In this document: one piece after another, positions 25,010-38,623 of the stretch
Position numbering within the stretch: position 1 is the stretch's first letter
Layout of the letters: every line of letters starts with the position of its first letter
Assembly: GCF_040732315.1 (NCBI RefSeq)
Contig: NZ_CP160388.1
Span: forward strand, 1,730,494-1,794,493
Source of the DNA: Oryzisolibacter sp. LB2S
GTDB lineage: Bacteria; Pseudomonadota; Gammaproteobacteria; Burkholderiales; Burkholderiaceae_C
Direction of reading: 5' to 3'
Length of the DNA: 64,000 nt
Translations under genes and position numbers: made by a program
Notes under the pieces: generated by a model
Database searches by the model: none
What the model saw: the letters and a program-made list of their open reading frames with translations, nothing else
What the model was told of the DNA's origin: nothing

Positions 25010-25084
25010 TTACAGGCGGGCTGGAGCGCGCTTGCGATCGCGTTCGTCTTCGGGCCAGGCAGAGAGCATTGTGGTCATGGTCAT
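25010..25084 (-). CDS. Candidate 24-residue small protein
   Basis: Frame MTMTTMLSAWPEDERDRK plus RAPARL, preceded by TAAGGAG eight bases before the ATG, a better ribosome site than many annotated genes here have. No known family is recognised. The 350-base gap between the phaB terminator and the ABC-F gene otherwise holds only a cluster of DnaA-box-like sites. It may be a small protein or a leader peptide; evidence is limited to the ribosome site and an open frame. Confidence 0.3.
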   Translation of the reverse strand: MTMTTMLSAWPEDERDRKRAPARL

Positions 25085-25102
25085 GGAAAAAACTCCTTAG
25101 AT

Positions 25103-25241
25103 GTATCCACAACGCGGACACCGAAAGTGCCGTTGACATCCAATCGCAAAAAAATGCTACGTCACTCGATGGCATGGATTGCACTCTGGTTTATGTAGCG
25201 CCCAACCATGTGTGGATATATGTCTCCGATGGTTATCCACA
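25103..25241. promoter_or_regulatory. Cluster of three DnaA-box-like sequences
   Basis: GTATCCACA (25103-25111), TGTGGATAT (25211-25219, reverse of ATATCCACA) and the perfect box TTATCCACA (25233-25241). Such clustering within 140 bases is unusual away from an origin. No dnaA, dnaN or parAB is near. Confidence 0.5.
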
Positions 25242-25263
25242 ATTCGCGCAGACCACTTGCAGC

Positions 25264-29311
<4,048 letters not shown>

Positions 29312-30475
29312 TCAGGCAGGCTTGACGTCGAGCACGATCTCGGTGAACGACGGTGCGTCGTCCTCGGTCGGCTGGTTCGCCTCCTGCTGTGCCTTGGCGG
29401 CGCGGGCGGCGAGTGAGAAGTCGTTCTGCAGCCGCCACATGAGGTTGGTGGGGGAGTCGGCGTAGGCCATGCCTTCCTTGCGGTCTATGGTGTCGCTCAG
29501 GATGAGCTGGGCCAGCGCCTCCTCGAAGGTCTGCGAGCCTTCGGCCATGGATTTTTCCATGGCCTCGCGCACGCCGGAGAAATCGCCATGTGCGACCAGA
29601 TCGGCGACCAGCTTGGTGTTGAGCATGATCTCGGCCGCCGGGACGCGCTGGCCGGTCTTGGTGCGCACCAGGCGCTGCGAGACGATGGCCTTGAGTGCCG
29701 AGGCCAGGTCGCCCAGCATGGTGGAGCGCACCTCGACGGGGTAGAACGACAGGATGCGGTTGAGCGCGTGGTAGCTGTTGTTGCCGTGCAGCGTGGCCAG
29801 GCACAGGTGGCCCGACTGCGCGTAGGCGATGGCGGCGGACATGGTCTCGCGGTCGCGAATCTCGCCGATCAGGATCACGTCGGGCGCCTGGCGCAGCGCG
29901 TTCTTGAGCGCCGTCTGCAGCGACTGCGTGTCGCCGCCGATCTCGCGCTGGTTGACGATGGAGCGCTTGTTCTTGAACTGGTACTCGACGGGATCCTCGA
30001 CGGTGAGGATGTGGCCGGTCATGGCTTCGTTGCGCTCGTCGATCATGGCGGCGAGCGTCGTGCTCTTGCCCGAGCCCGTGGCGCCGACGACCAGGATCAG
30101 TCCGCGCTTTTCCATGATCAGCTCGCTGAGCACGGGCGGCAGGCTCAGGGTTGACAGCTTGGGGATGTCCTGCGCGATGAAGCGGATCACGACGGCGTAG
30201 GTGCCGCGCTGGCGCATGGCGCTGATACGAAAGCGCCCCACGCCCGGCAGGGGCACGCCCATGTTGAGCTCGCCCGTCTCCTCGAGCTCCTCGATGCGCT
30301 CGGGCGGCACGACCTCGGCCAGCAGACTGCGTGGCGCATCGGGCGGGAGCAGCTGGCTGTTGATGGGCACGCATTCGCCGTTGATCTTGATCAGCGCCGG
30401 TGCGTTGGCCGACAGATAGACGTCGGAGGCCTTTTTCTCGCCCATGAGGCGCAAGATCCGCTCCATTGTGCTCAT
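29312..30475 (-). CDS. pilU: Type IV pilus retraction ATPase PilU-like
   Basis: Hexameric motor ATPase at the base of type IV pili that assists PilT in retraction. 387 residues: N-terminal MGEKKASDVYLSANAPALIK, Walker A GATGSGKST, Asp box ILTVEDPVEYQF, Walker B DVILIGEIRDRETM and His box LATLHGNNSYHALNRI. The length and the long C-terminal extension (ANQPTEDDAPSFTEIVLDVK) favour PilU over PilT. pilT is not adjacent; the gene is embedded between dapD and dapE. Confidence 0.9.
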   Translation of the reverse strand: MSTMERILRLMGEKKASDVYLSANAPALIKINGECVPINSQLLPPDAPRSLLAEVVPPERIEELEETGELNMGVPLPGVGRFRISAMRQRGTYAVVIRFIAQDIPKLSTLSLPPVLSELIMEKRGLILVVGATGSGKSTTLAAMIDERNEAMTGHILTVEDPVEYQFKNKRSIVNQREIGGDTQSLQTALKNALRQAPDVILIGEIRDRETMSAAIAYAQSGHLCLATLHGNNSYHALNRILSFYPVEVRSTMLGDLASALKAIVSQRLVRTKTGQRVPAAEIMLNTKLVADLVAHGDFSGVREAMEKSMAEGSQTFEEALAQLILSDTIDRKEGMAYADSPTNLMWRLQNDFSLAARAAKAQQEANQPTEDDAPSFTEIVLDVKPA

Positions 30476-30533
30476 GCTCGCTCCCTCTCTTGGTCGTGTT
30501 CGCGCGCTGCCAGCCCGTGGGCTGGCGTTTTCG

Positions 30534-31358
30534 TCAGTCGCGCAGCAGGTCGTTCAGGCTGGTGGTCGAACGCGTCTTGGCGTCCACCTTCTTGACGATG
30601 ATGGCGGCGTACATGCTGTAGCGCCCGCCGTCCTTGGGCAGGTTGCCGCTGACGACCACCGAGCCCGCGGGCACGCGGCCGTAGAGGGTCTCGCCCGTGG
30701 CACGGTCGTAGATCGGCGTGCTCTGGCCGATGTACACGCCCATGCTGATGACGGAGTTCTCCTCGACGACCACGCCCTCGACGATCTCCGAGCGCGCGCC
30801 GATGAAGCAGTTGTCTTCGATGATCGTGGGGCCGGCCTGCAGCGGCTCGAGCACACCTCCGAGGCCCACGCCGCCCGACAGGTGCACGTTCTTGCCCACC
30901 TGGGCGCAGGAGCCGACGGTGGCCCAGGTGTCCACCATCGTGCCCTCGTCCACATAGGCGCCGATGTTCACGTAGCTGGGCATCAGGATCGCGCCCTTGG
31001 CGATGAAGCTGCCGCGGCGCGCCACGGCGGGCGGCACCACGCGCACGCCGGTGGCGGCCAGCTCGTCGGGCGTGAGGTCGGAGAACTTGGTCGGCACCTT
31101 GTCGAAGAAGGCCAGGTCGCCAGCGCGCATGACGGCGTTGTCCTTCAGGCGGAAGGACAGCAGCACGGCCTTCTTGATCCACTGATGCACGGTCCAGCGG
31201 CCCACGCCTTCGCGCGTGGCCACGCGCAGCCGGCCATGGTTGAGTTCGGCGATCACATGCTCGACGGCGTCGAGCACCTCCTTGGGGGCGGAGGCGGTGG
31301 AGAGGCCAGAGCGGTTGTCCCAGGCGTTGTCGATCAGGGTCTGAAGTTGTTGACTCAT
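30534..31358 (-). CDS. dapD: 2,3,4,5-tetrahydropyridine-2,6-dicarboxylate N-succinyltransferase
   Basis: Lysine/DAP pathway acyltransferase, 274 residues, standard length. The C-terminal half is a left-handed beta helix with hexapeptide repeats ([40 protein letters not shown], then [18 protein letters not shown]). Start [13 protein letters not shown] at 31358 with GAACTCACC in front; a GTG/other start at 31394 falls inside dapC's 3' end. Follows dapC after 7 bases. Confidence 0.97.
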   Translation of the reverse strand: MSQQLQTLIDNAWDNRSGLSTASAPKEVLDAVEHVIAELNHGRLRVATREGVGRWTVHQWIKKAVLLSFRLKDNAVMRAGDLAFFDKVPTKFSDLTPDELAATGVRVVPPAVARRGSFIAKGAILMPSYVNIGAYVDEGTMVDTWATVGSCAQVGKNVHLSGGVGLGGVLEPLQAGPTIIEDNCFIGARSEIVEGVVVEENSVISMGVYIGQSTPIYDRATGETLYGRVPAGSVVVSGNLPKDGGRYSMYAAIIVKKVDAKTRSTTSLNDLLRD

Positions 31359-31365
31359 GGTGAGT

Positions 31366-32568
31366 TCAGGTACGGGATTGGATGAATTGCACAATGCGCC
31401 GGGCTGCCTCTTCGCATTCCTCGGCCTCGGCCACCAGGGCCATGCGCACGCGTCGGGCGCCAGGGTTGGCGCCGCCCGCCTCGCGCGCCAGATAACTGCC
31501 CGGTAGCACCGTCACATTGTATTGAGCCAGCAGCTCGCGGGCGAACTCGGCGTCGCTCATGGCCAGGGCCTCGGGCAGCCCCGCCCAGAGGTAGAAGCCC
31601 GCGTCGGGCAGGCGCACGTCCATGACCTCGGCCAGCATGGGTGTGACCTTGGCAAACTTGTCACGGTACAGCGCGCGGTTTTCCTGCACATGGGCCTCGT
31701 CGCCCCAGGCGGCAATGCTGGCCGCCTGCACGGCCGGGCCCATGGCGCTGCCGTGGTAGGTGCGGTAGAGCAGAAAGGCCTTGATGAGCGCGGCATCGCC
31801 CGCCACGAAGCCGCTGCGCAGGCCGGGTACGTTGCTGCGCTTGGACAGGCTGGTGAAGGCCATCAGGTTGCGGTAGTCGCTGCGGCCCAGCCTGGCCGCG
31901 GCCTCCAGGCCGCCGAGCGGCGGCTCGTCACGGAAGTAGATCTCGCTGTAGCACTCGTCGGAGGCAATCACGAAGCCATGGCGGTCGCTCAGGGCGAAGA
32001 GTCGCTCCCACTCGGATAGAGGCATGACGGCGCCCGTGGGGTTGCCCGGGGAGCAGACAAAGAGCAGCTGCGTGCGCTGCCACACGGCCTCGGGCACGCT
32101 GTCCCAGTCCACGGCGAAGTTGCGTGCCGGATCACTGGGGGCGTAGTACGGGGTGGCGCCGGCCAGCAGCGCCGCGCCCTCGTAGATTTGGTAGAACGGG
32201 TTGGGGCAGACCACGGTGGCGCCGAGCCGCGTCGGATCCAGCACCGTCTGCGCGAAGGCGAACAGCGCCTCGCGCGAGCCGTTGATGGGCAGCACCTGGG
32301 TGGCGGCATCGACGGTGATGCCATAGCGCCGCTGCAGCCAGGCCGCGCAGGCCTCGCGCAGGCGCGGCTCGCCGGCCGTCGAGGGGTAATTGGCCAGGCC
32401 GGCCAGGTTGGAAGCCAGAGTCTCCTGAATGAAGCGCGGCGTCGCATGCCGCGGCTCCCCCATGCCCAGGCTGATCGCACGGTGTTGCGCAGACGGGGTC
32501 ACCCCCGCGAAGAGTTGCCGCAGCCTCTCGAATGGGTAGGGCTGCAATAGGGAAAGCAGGGGGTTCAT
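31366..32568 (-). CDS. dapC: Succinyldiaminopimelate transaminase
   Basis: PLP-dependent class I/II aminotransferase, 400 residues, converting N-succinyl-2-amino-6-ketopimelate to succinyl-DAP. Motifs: [41 protein letters not shown] (Asn), [11 protein letters not shown] (Asp, Tyr) and the PLP lysine in [17 protein letters not shown]. First of dapC-dapD-pilU-dapE on the minus strand; assignment as DapC rather than another aminotransferase rests on this context. Confidence 0.93.
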   Translation of the reverse strand: MNPLLSLLQPYPFERLRQLFAGVTPSAQHRAISLGMGEPRHATPRFIQETLASNLAGLANYPSTAGEPRLREACAAWLQRRYGITVDAATQVLPINGSREALFAFAQTVLDPTRLGATVVCPNPFYQIYEGAALLAGATPYYAPSDPARNFAVDWDSVPEAVWQRTQLLFVCSPGNPTGAVMPLSEWERLFALSDRHGFVIASDECYSEIYFRDEPPLGGLEAAARLGRSDYRNLMAFTSLSKRSNVPGLRSGFVAGDAALIKAFLLYRTYHGSAMGPAVQAASIAAWGDEAHVQENRALYRDKFAKVTPMLAEVMDVRLPDAGFYLWAGLPEALAMSDAEFARELLAQYNVTVLPGSYLAREAGGANPGARRVRMALVAEAEECEEAARRIVQFIQSRT

Positions 32569-32651
32569 GGCGCGATTATCCAGGATGGCCCGCGGGCGCG
32601 TGCGTGCAATGGCACATACATGGTCGGGCGGAATATGGGGTATTTGAACTT

Positions 32652-32683
32652 AAACAAAATGTTTGTTTATGTTACAAACAAAA
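32652..32683. promoter_or_regulatory. AT-rich inverted repeat upstream of the chemotaxis receptor
   Basis: AAACAAA (32652-32658), spacer ATG, TTTGTTT (32662-32668), followed by a further half copy ACAAACAAAA (32674-32683). It stands in an AT-rich stretch between the divergent dapC and receptor genes and could be an operator for either. Confidence 0.4.
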
Positions 32684-32725
32684 CCATACATCTGCGACGC
32701 TGGAGAGTGGAAGGAGACGTGACAA

Positions 32726-34231
32726 ATGGCAGGTTCGATCGTTTGGCAGCCCGGCATTCGGCTCATGCGCCGGTTGCGTTTTGCGCACAAGCTGGCCCTG
32801 CTAGCGGGTGTCGCCGTACTGGCGCAGCTGGTGGTCGCGGCAATGCAGGGCCTTGGCATGCAAGCCACCTGGCCTGCTTGCGCGGCTATGGTGTTGCTGA
32901 CGGCCTATCTGGCGCTTTCTCTGCAGATGAGCGTCAGCGCCGATCTGGGCCGCCTGGGTGCGGCCATGGATCGCGTCGCTCAGGGTGATCTGTGCGCCCA
33001 GACCGGGGTGGCCGGCGCGGACGAGCTGGGGCGCATGGGCCGGCAACTCGACGAGATGGTGCTGATGCTTTCGTCCATGGTGGCCGACGTGCGAAGCAAT
33101 GCGGCGCTGGTGGCCCATGCCGGCCAGATGCTCGCCACGGACAATGGGCAGCTTGCCGAGCGCACCGACCAGCAGGCGGCGAGCCTGGAGCAGACGGTTG
33201 CCAGCATGGCGCAGCTGTCGTCGGCAGTGAGCAGCAATGCGCAGGCGGCCGAGGTCGCGGACCGGCGCGCACGTGACCTGCGATCGGCCGCCGACTCTGG
33301 AACGCAGGCCATGGCACGCGCGGTGGATTCGGTGCAGAGCATAGAGAGCGATGCGCGGCGCATGGGCGAGATCATCCAGGTCATCGACGGCATCGCGTTC
33401 CAGACCAATATCCTGGCGCTCAATGCTGCGGTGGAGGCGGCGCGCGCCGGTGAACAGGGCAAGGGTTTTGCCGTGGTCGCGTCCGAGGTGCGCATGCTCG
33501 CGCATCGATCCGGCGAGGCGGCCCGCGAGATCCGTGGCCTGATCCACACCTCCATGCAGCAGGTGCAGGCCAGCGCGGGCCTGATACGCGCCACGGGTGA
33601 GGGCATTCATGCGATGGTCGACGGCATTCGCGGCGTGGCCACGCACATGAGCGAGATATCGCACTCGGCAAGCGAGCAGGGCAACGGTCTGAGCGAGATC
33701 AATCAGGCGGTGCAACAGCTCGATCGGATCACGCGCAGCAATGCGCTGATGGTGGGCGAGGCGCTGCGCCAGGCGCAGGCCCTGGAAAGCCGCGCCCAGA
33801 CGCTGTCACGCGCGGTCTGCAACTACCGGCTGCAGCAGGGCACGGCCGAGGAGGCGCAGGCCCTGGTCGGGCGCGCGGCGGCCTTGCACCGAGCCTATCC
33901 GCGCGAGGTGTTTCTGCGCACCGTGTCGGACCCGGCGCAGCCCTACCACGATCGCGACATGTACGTGTTTGCGCTCGATGCTGCGGGGGCCTACAAGGCC
34001 TTCGGTGGCAACCCCGCCAAGGTGGGAACACGCGTGCAGGACATTCCAGGCGTCGCGGGCGAGCAGCTGCTTCAGGCGATCATCGCGCAGGCCGAACATT
34101 CGCCAGGCTGGGTGGAATACGACATCGTCCATCCCGCCACCGGCAAGGTGCAGACAAAGATGTCGTTCGTGCAGCGCGTGGGCGACCTGTATCTGGGCTG
34201 CGGCGTCTACAAGACGCTGGCCGTGGCCTGA
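32726..34231 (+). CDS. Methyl-accepting chemotaxis protein with C-terminal Cache-like domain
   Basis: 501 residues. Two membrane segments (about 25-41 and 49-66) leave almost no periplasmic domain. A HAMP-like region follows ([16 protein letters not shown]), then the signalling domain with the hairpin tip [20 protein letters not shown] and [20 protein letters not shown]. The last about 120 residues ([48 protein letters not shown]) resemble a single-Cache domain, here on the cytoplasmic side. Sensing an intracellular ligand is inferred. AAGGAG lies 10 bases before the ATG. Confidence 0.9.
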   Translation: MAGSIVWQPGIRLMRRLRFAHKLALLAGVAVLAQLVVAAMQGLGMQATWPACAAMVLLTAYLALSLQMSVSADLGRLGAAMDRVAQGDLCAQTGVAGADELGRMGRQLDEMVLMLSSMVADVRSNAALVAHAGQMLATDNGQLAERTDQQAASLEQTVASMAQLSSAVSSNAQAAEVADRRARDLRSAADSGTQAMARAVDSVQSIESDARRMGEIIQVIDGIAFQTNILALNAAVEAARAGEQGKGFAVVASEVRMLAHRSGEAAREIRGLIHTSMQQVQASAGLIRATGEGIHAMVDGIRGVATHMSEISHSASEQGNGLSEINQAVQQLDRITRSNALMVGEALRQAQALESRAQTLSRAVCNYRLQQGTAEEAQALVGRAAALHRAYPREVFLRTVSDPAQPYHDRDMYVFALDAAGAYKAFGGNPAKVGTRVQDIPGVAGEQLLQAIIAQAEHSPGWVEYDIVHPATGKVQTKMSFVQRVGDLYLGCGVYKTLAVA

Positions 34232-34250
34232 CGCGGGGTCAGGCAATGCC

Positions 34251-34934
34251 TCAGCCGCGTTCGCCGCGCTGGGCACGGGCGCGTGCCAGTGCGGCGGCAA
34301 TGGCCGCCTGCTTGCTGTCCTGGCCGTCGCGTGCGCCCGGCAGTGTGTCCGCTTGCGGCGCGGGCGAGACGTCTGCCTCTTGCTGTTCGAGATCGAGGCG
34401 CATCTTTCTCGATTGGTAGCGCGCGCGGGCCTGTTCGGCCTGCAGGACGGACCAGGCCGCCCAGCCGGTGGCCTGTCCGCTGACGTTCTCCATGCGTATG
34501 CAGTCCACGGGGCATGCGGGGACGCACAACTCGCAGCCCGTGCAATGCATCGCCATGACGGTATGCATGCGCTTGTTCAAGCCAAGAATGGCGTCCGTCG
34601 GGCAGGCCTTGATGCACAGGGTGCAGCCAATGCACCAGTTCTCGTCAATGACGGCGACGGCCCGCGGCGCTTCCTGACCATGCTGCGCGCTCAGAGGCCG
34701 TTCGGGCCGGCCGGTGATGGCCGCCAGCCGCGCCACGCCCTGCGCCCCTCCGGGGGGGCATTGGTTGATTTCCGCCTCGCCACGGGCAATGGCATGCGCA
34801 TAGCTGGCGCAGTCCGGGTAGCCACAGCGCGTGCACTGCGTCTGCGGCAGGGCCGCCTCGATGCGTGCTGCCAAGGCCTTTTGCTCCTCTGTCGGTGACA
34901 GCGGCAGCAGCGGGGCCTCGGCAGGGGGCGTCAT
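34251..34934 (-). CDS. rnfB: RnfB-like ferredoxin, electron transport complex subunit B
   Basis: 227 residues. An N-terminal four-Cys motif ([18 protein letters not shown], then INQCPPGG) is the Fe-S cluster domain of RnfB, followed by two 4Fe-4S ferredoxin motifs, [15 protein letters not shown] and [15 protein letters not shown]. It lacks the N-terminal membrane helix of classical RnfB, and no other rnf genes are adjacent, so it is an orphan soluble ferredoxin as often seen in Burkholderiales. A charged, Gln-rich tail follows. It lies 12 bases after the PHB depolymerase stop direction-wise. Confidence 0.85.
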   Translation of the reverse strand: MTPPAEAPLLPLSPTEEQKALAARIEAALPQTQCTRCGYPDCASYAHAIARGEAEINQCPPGGAQGVARLAAITGRPERPLSAQHGQEAPRAVAVIDENWCIGCTLCIKACPTDAILGLNKRMHTVMAMHCTGCELCVPACPVDCIRMENVSGQATGWAAWSVLQAEQARARYQSRKMRLDLEQQEADVSPAPQADTLPGARDGQDSKQAAIAAALARARAQRGERG

Positions 34935-34946
34935 GGCGTTTCGTCG

Positions 34947-36257
34947 TCAGGCGCTGCGCGCGCGACGCGTGCGTGCCTCGGCCGCCATCTGGGCAGGCTG
35001 GTTTTCGAGAATGAAGTCGCGCACCTTGGGATAGACATGCTTGCGCCAGCGGCGGCCGCTGAAAATGCCATAGTGGCCCGCACCCTTGACCTCATAGTGC
35101 ATGCGGCGGCCCTCCGGAATGCCGCTGCACAGGTCGTGCGCAGCCTTGGTCTGTCCACAGCCGGAGATGTCGTCGAGCTCGCCCTCAACGGTCAACAGCG
35201 CGGTGCTGGTGATGTCCTGAGGGCGCACGCGCTCAAGGTCGCCATTGACGGCACGCACGTCCCAGGTGCCGTTGACCAGCTTGAACTCCTGAAACACCGT
35301 CTTGATGGTCTCGAGGTAATAGTTGGCATCCATGTCGAGCACGGCGTTGTACTCGTCGTAGAACTTCCGGTGGGCGTCGGCGCTGGCGTCGTCACCACGC
35401 ACCAGATTCTTGAAATAGTCGTAGTGGCTGGTGGCGTGACGGTCAGGGTTCATCGCAACAAAGCCCATGTGCTGCATGAAGCCGGGATAGACACGGCGGC
35501 CCGCGCCCGGGAAATTGCTCGGCACACGGTAGATGACGTTGTTCTCGAACCACTGGAAGCTGCGCTTGGTGGCGAGGTTGTTCACCGCCGTGGGAGAACT
35601 GCGCGCGTCGATGGGGCCGCCCATCATGGTCATGGACAGCGGCGTGGTCTCACCCCGGCTCGCCATCAGCGAGATGGCAGCCAGCACCGGCACGGTGGGC
35701 TGGCATACGCTGATCACATGGCAGTTGCCATAGTTCTTCTGCAGGTGGCGGATGAACTCCTGCACGTAGTTCACGTAGTCATCAAGGTGGAAATCACCCT
35801 CGGACAGCGGAACCGTGCGCGCATTCTTCCAGTCGGTGATGTAGACCTTGTGGCCCTCGAGCATGGAGCGCACCGTGTCGCGCAGCAGCGTCGCGTAGTG
35901 ACCGGACAGGGGCGCGACGACCAGCACCACGGGCTGATCCTTGAGCTTGAGCAGGGTGTCGGGATCGTCCGAGAAGCGCTTGAAGCGGCGCAGCTCGCAA
36001 AACGGCTTGTTGATCTCGATGCGTTCGTGGATGGCGCAGTTCACACCGTCGACATCAACGGTGCGAATGTTGAATTCGGGCTTTTCGTAGTCCTTGCCCA
36101 GTCGGAACATGAGCTCGCAGCCCGCAGACAAACGGTGCGCGAGATCCGTTTCGCTGAAGGGCGACAAGGGGTTGCTGTAGAACTTTGCAGCGGCCTGCGC
36201 GAGGTCTGCAAACGGTTCCATCAGGGTGCGCTGAGATTCATACAGGGTGTATAGCAT
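34947..36257 (-). CDS. phaZ: Intracellular poly(3-hydroxybutyrate) depolymerase
   Basis: Mobilises stored PHB from granules. 436 residues starting MLYTLYESQRTLMEPF, the normal start and length for the PhaZ1 type. The alpha/beta-hydrolase nucleophile is a cysteine, Cys185 in VISVCQPTVP, as in Cupriavidus PhaZa1; VEGELDDISG and GAGHYGIFSG supply Asp and His. It lacks a signal peptide, consistent with an intracellular enzyme. Together with phaCAB it gives the cell both arms of the PHB cycle. The 181 bases upstream (36258-36438) show no gene. Confidence 0.94.
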   Translation of the reverse strand: MLYTLYESQRTLMEPFADLAQAAAKFYSNPLSPFSETDLAHRLSAGCELMFRLGKDYEKPEFNIRTVDVDGVNCAIHERIEINKPFCELRRFKRFSDDPDTLLKLKDQPVVLVVAPLSGHYATLLRDTVRSMLEGHKVYITDWKNARTVPLSEGDFHLDDYVNYVQEFIRHLQKNYGNCHVISVCQPTVPVLAAISLMASRGETTPLSMTMMGGPIDARSSPTAVNNLATKRSFQWFENNVIYRVPSNFPGAGRRVYPGFMQHMGFVAMNPDRHATSHYDYFKNLVRGDDASADAHRKFYDEYNAVLDMDANYYLETIKTVFQEFKLVNGTWDVRAVNGDLERVRPQDITSTALLTVEGELDDISGCGQTKAAHDLCSGIPEGRRMHYEVKGAGHYGIFSGRRWRKHVYPKVRDFILENQPAQMAAEARTRRARSA

Positions 36258-36438
36258 GGGGCGCCTATTTTATGTTGCAGTGCACAATATCGTATCTATC
36301 GACCGAAGCGGTGTGCGTGGGAAATACGGAAAACCTGTCTCGTATGGGACAAAGATGGGCCGGGTTTGACTATCGTGTTAATAGCTTTAGCCGCTTTGTG
36401 GTAAGGCGCGTCGGCAGATTTTTCATCTCTGGATTTCC

Positions 36439-37491
36439 TCAGTCAAGACCCTGCAACCATGCCTCGAAGGCCTCGCGTGCACTGTTGCGTAAAGCACGAT
36501 GAAAGACCTGCTTTTCACCCAAATAGAGGCAGTGGCGTATGACGGTGAAGGGGGTGAAGCTGCTTTCCGGGTTGCGTTCCTCGTAGAACTGCTTGTAGCG
36601 CTTGACGGTGGCCAGGGTTTCGCGCATCAGCGCATTGAAGCGCGCGCGCGTGATACCCGGTGACCAGGCCCGGATGTCGTCGACGAACTGGTCCACCTTC
36701 TGCGCGTCGAACTCGGCGTCCTTGAAGAAATGGTTGGCGATCTTCAGGAAGGTGAAGGCGTTGAGCTCGCTGCCCGGGGTCTGAGGACGAACGGCCTCCG
36801 CCTCGGGTTCGTCGGTTTCGTCCGGCGCATGCTGCAACTCGGCCGCGGTCGCGTCCCGTATCTGGCGGAACTCGCGATCGGCGAGCTCAAATAGCGCGGA
36901 CAGCACGTTGATGCGTCGCTTGAGCGGCGCGGGAATGGATTTCTTGTACTTGATCCGGTGATCCAGCACGCTCCAGGCATCCTGAATGATGGTGCGCACC
37001 TGCAGCTCGAACGGCTGGTTGGCAAAGGCCGCATGGTCGGGCAGCGCGGCCTGGGTGGCGTTGAAGCGCAGATCGAGGTGCAGGCCCTTGTAGCCGAAGG
37101 ACGCCTCCGTGCCCTCCATGGCGCTGACCTTGTCGGTCACGTCGATCACATCGAAATGCGATTGCACGATCTGCGCCACCTTCTCGAGCTCATCCTCGTA
37201 CAGACAGACCACGCGCACACCTATCAGGTCGGTGATGTAGTGGCGAATCTCGTAGGCCGCTCCGCTGTCCTCGAGGGCCGTACGGTACTTGCGCGAGAAC
37301 TTGTGCAGGCACTCGTCACGGTCCTTGACGCGGCCCTCGACCTTGGCGATGTCGATATGGCGCGCCTGCGAAAGAATGGCTTGCAACAGCGCCATGAAGC
37401 GGGCGCAGGCCTGCTGCAGAACGGGCAGCTCGCGCTCGTAGAAGGCGTGGAAGACGGCCTCCTCACGGGCCAGATGGGATGTCGCGGACAT
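36439..37491 (-). CDS. RelA/SpoT-domain protein, candidate alarmone synthetase
   Basis: 350 residues. A RelA/SpoT synthetase domain is visible: KFSRKYRTALEDSGAAYEIR, TDLIGVRVVCLYEDELEKV, GYKGLHLDLRF and ELQVRTIIQDAWSVLDHRIKYK. No HD hydrolase, TGS or ACT domain is present. It is longer than typical small alarmone synthetases (about 200-250 residues) because of a helical C-terminal part (about 235-350). It may make (p)ppGpp or related nucleotides, or act as a toxin-like pyrophosphokinase. A partner antitoxin gene is not seen. Confidence 0.82.
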   Translation of the reverse strand: MSATSHLAREEAVFHAFYERELPVLQQACARFMALLQAILSQARHIDIAKVEGRVKDRDECLHKFSRKYRTALEDSGAAYEIRHYITDLIGVRVVCLYEDELEKVAQIVQSHFDVIDVTDKVSAMEGTEASFGYKGLHLDLRFNATQAALPDHAAFANQPFELQVRTIIQDAWSVLDHRIKYKKSIPAPLKRRINVLSALFELADREFRQIRDATAAELQHAPDETDEPEAEAVRPQTPGSELNAFTFLKIANHFFKDAEFDAQKVDQFVDDIRAWSPGITRARFNALMRETLATVKRYKQFYEERNPESSFTPFTVIRHCLYLGEKQVFHRALRNSAREAFEAWLQGLD

Positions 37492-37600
37492 GTGGATACC
37501 AGGCGCTCGAGAAGACAGCGCCTATGGTAAGGGCGGCGGGCTTTTGCCGCACGGACCGGAGGCGGGCGCCCCGTCCGCCGCTGCGGGCACCACGCTGAAA

Positions 37601-38623
37601 CTAGGCCGGAACGGGCCTGGTGCGCGCCAGCGCCATGACTTCGCGCGCAGGCAGGTGCTTCAGGCGGTGGTCGCTCCACACCTGGCGCCAGCGCCGCGCG
37701 CCGGGCAGGCCGTGGCGCAGGCCCAGCATGTGGCGGGCGATTGCATACCAATGCGTGCCATGGGTGGCGGCCTCGCGCTCCATGTACTCCACCATCTGCT
37801 CCTCGACCTCTTCGCGCGTGAGGGCACTTGGCGCCGCGCCAAAGAACAGCTCGTCCCAGCGTGCCAGCCACCAGGGGTTGTGATAGGCCTCGCGGCCCAC
37901 CATCACGCCGTCCACCAGCGCCAGCTGCTCCTGCACCGCCGCGTCGGCCTGAAAGCCGCCATTGATGGCGATCGTCAGCCGCGGAAAGTCGTCCTTGAGC
38001 CGCGCCGCCACCTCGTAGCGCAGCGGCGGAATCTCGCGGTTTTCCTTTGGGGACAGGCCCTTGAGCCAGGCATTGCGCGCGTGCACGATGAAGACCTTGC
38101 ACCCGGCCTCGGCCACGGTGCCGACAAAGTCGCGCACAAAGCTGTAGTCCTCGCCCTGGTCTATGCCTATGCGGTGCTTGACGGTGACGGGCACATCCAC
38201 CACGTCCACCATGGCCTTGACGCAGTCGGCCACCAGGCGAGGCTCGTTCATCAGGCAGGCGCCGAAGGCACCGCGCTGCACGCGCTCGCTCGGGCAGCCG
38301 CAGTTGAGGTTGATCTCGTCATAGCCCCAGTCCTGCCCCAGACGCGCACTGTGCGCCAGATCGGCCGGCTCGCTGCCGCCCAGTTGCAGTGCCACCGGGT
38401 GCTCGGGCGCGTCAAAGCGCAGATGGCGTGCCACGTCGCCATGCACCAGGGCGCCGGTGGTCACCATCTCGGTATAGAGCAGCGTGTGACGCGACAGCAG
38501 GCGGTGCAGGTGGCGGCAATGCTTGTCCGTCCAGTCCATCATCGGCGCCACGCTCATGCGCCAGGGGTTGTGTTTTTCTGTAGAGGCAGCGCCGTCCGTG
38601 GCGCGCTGGGTCGATTCATCCAT
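37601..38623 (-). CDS. dusA: tRNA-dihydrouridine(20/20a) synthase
   Basis: FMN-dependent reductase of uridine in the tRNA D-loop; 340 residues from MDESTQRATDG. Motifs: SVAPMMDWTDKHCRHLHRLL, TEMVTTGALVHGD, LGGSEPADLAHSA, DEINLNCGCPSERVQRGAFG with the catalytic Cys, VKHRIGID, FIVHARNAWLKGLSPKENR and NGGFQ. The DusA subtype fits the C-terminal HWYAIARHMLGL. ATG overlaps the recD stop by 8 bases (ATGGATGA), so it is co-translated with recD. Confidence 0.95.
   Translation of the reverse strand: MDESTQRATDGAASTEKHNPWRMSVAPMMDWTDKHCRHLHRLLSRHTLLYTEMVTTGALVHGDVARHLRFDAPEHPVALQLGGSEPADLAHSARLGQDWGYDEINLNCGCPSERVQRGAFGACLMNEPRLVADCVKAMVDVVDVPVTVKHRIGIDQGEDYSFVRDFVGTVAEAGCKVFIVHARNAWLKGLSPKENREIPPLRYEVAARLKDDFPRLTIAINGGFQADAAVQEQLALVDGVMVGREAYHNPWWLARWDELFFGAAPSALTREEVEEQMVEYMEREAATHGTHWYAIARHMLGLRHGLPGARRWRQVWSDHRLKHLPAREVMALARTRPVPA

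Noticed and set aside
25103..25241. The chromosomal replication origin
   Set aside because: Only three boxes, no dnaA/dnaN/parAB genes and no clear AT-rich unwinding region next to them.
36258..36438. A small gene upstream of phaZ
   Set aside because: No frame with a ribosome site or recognisable product; treated as the phaZ promoter region without assigning boxes.
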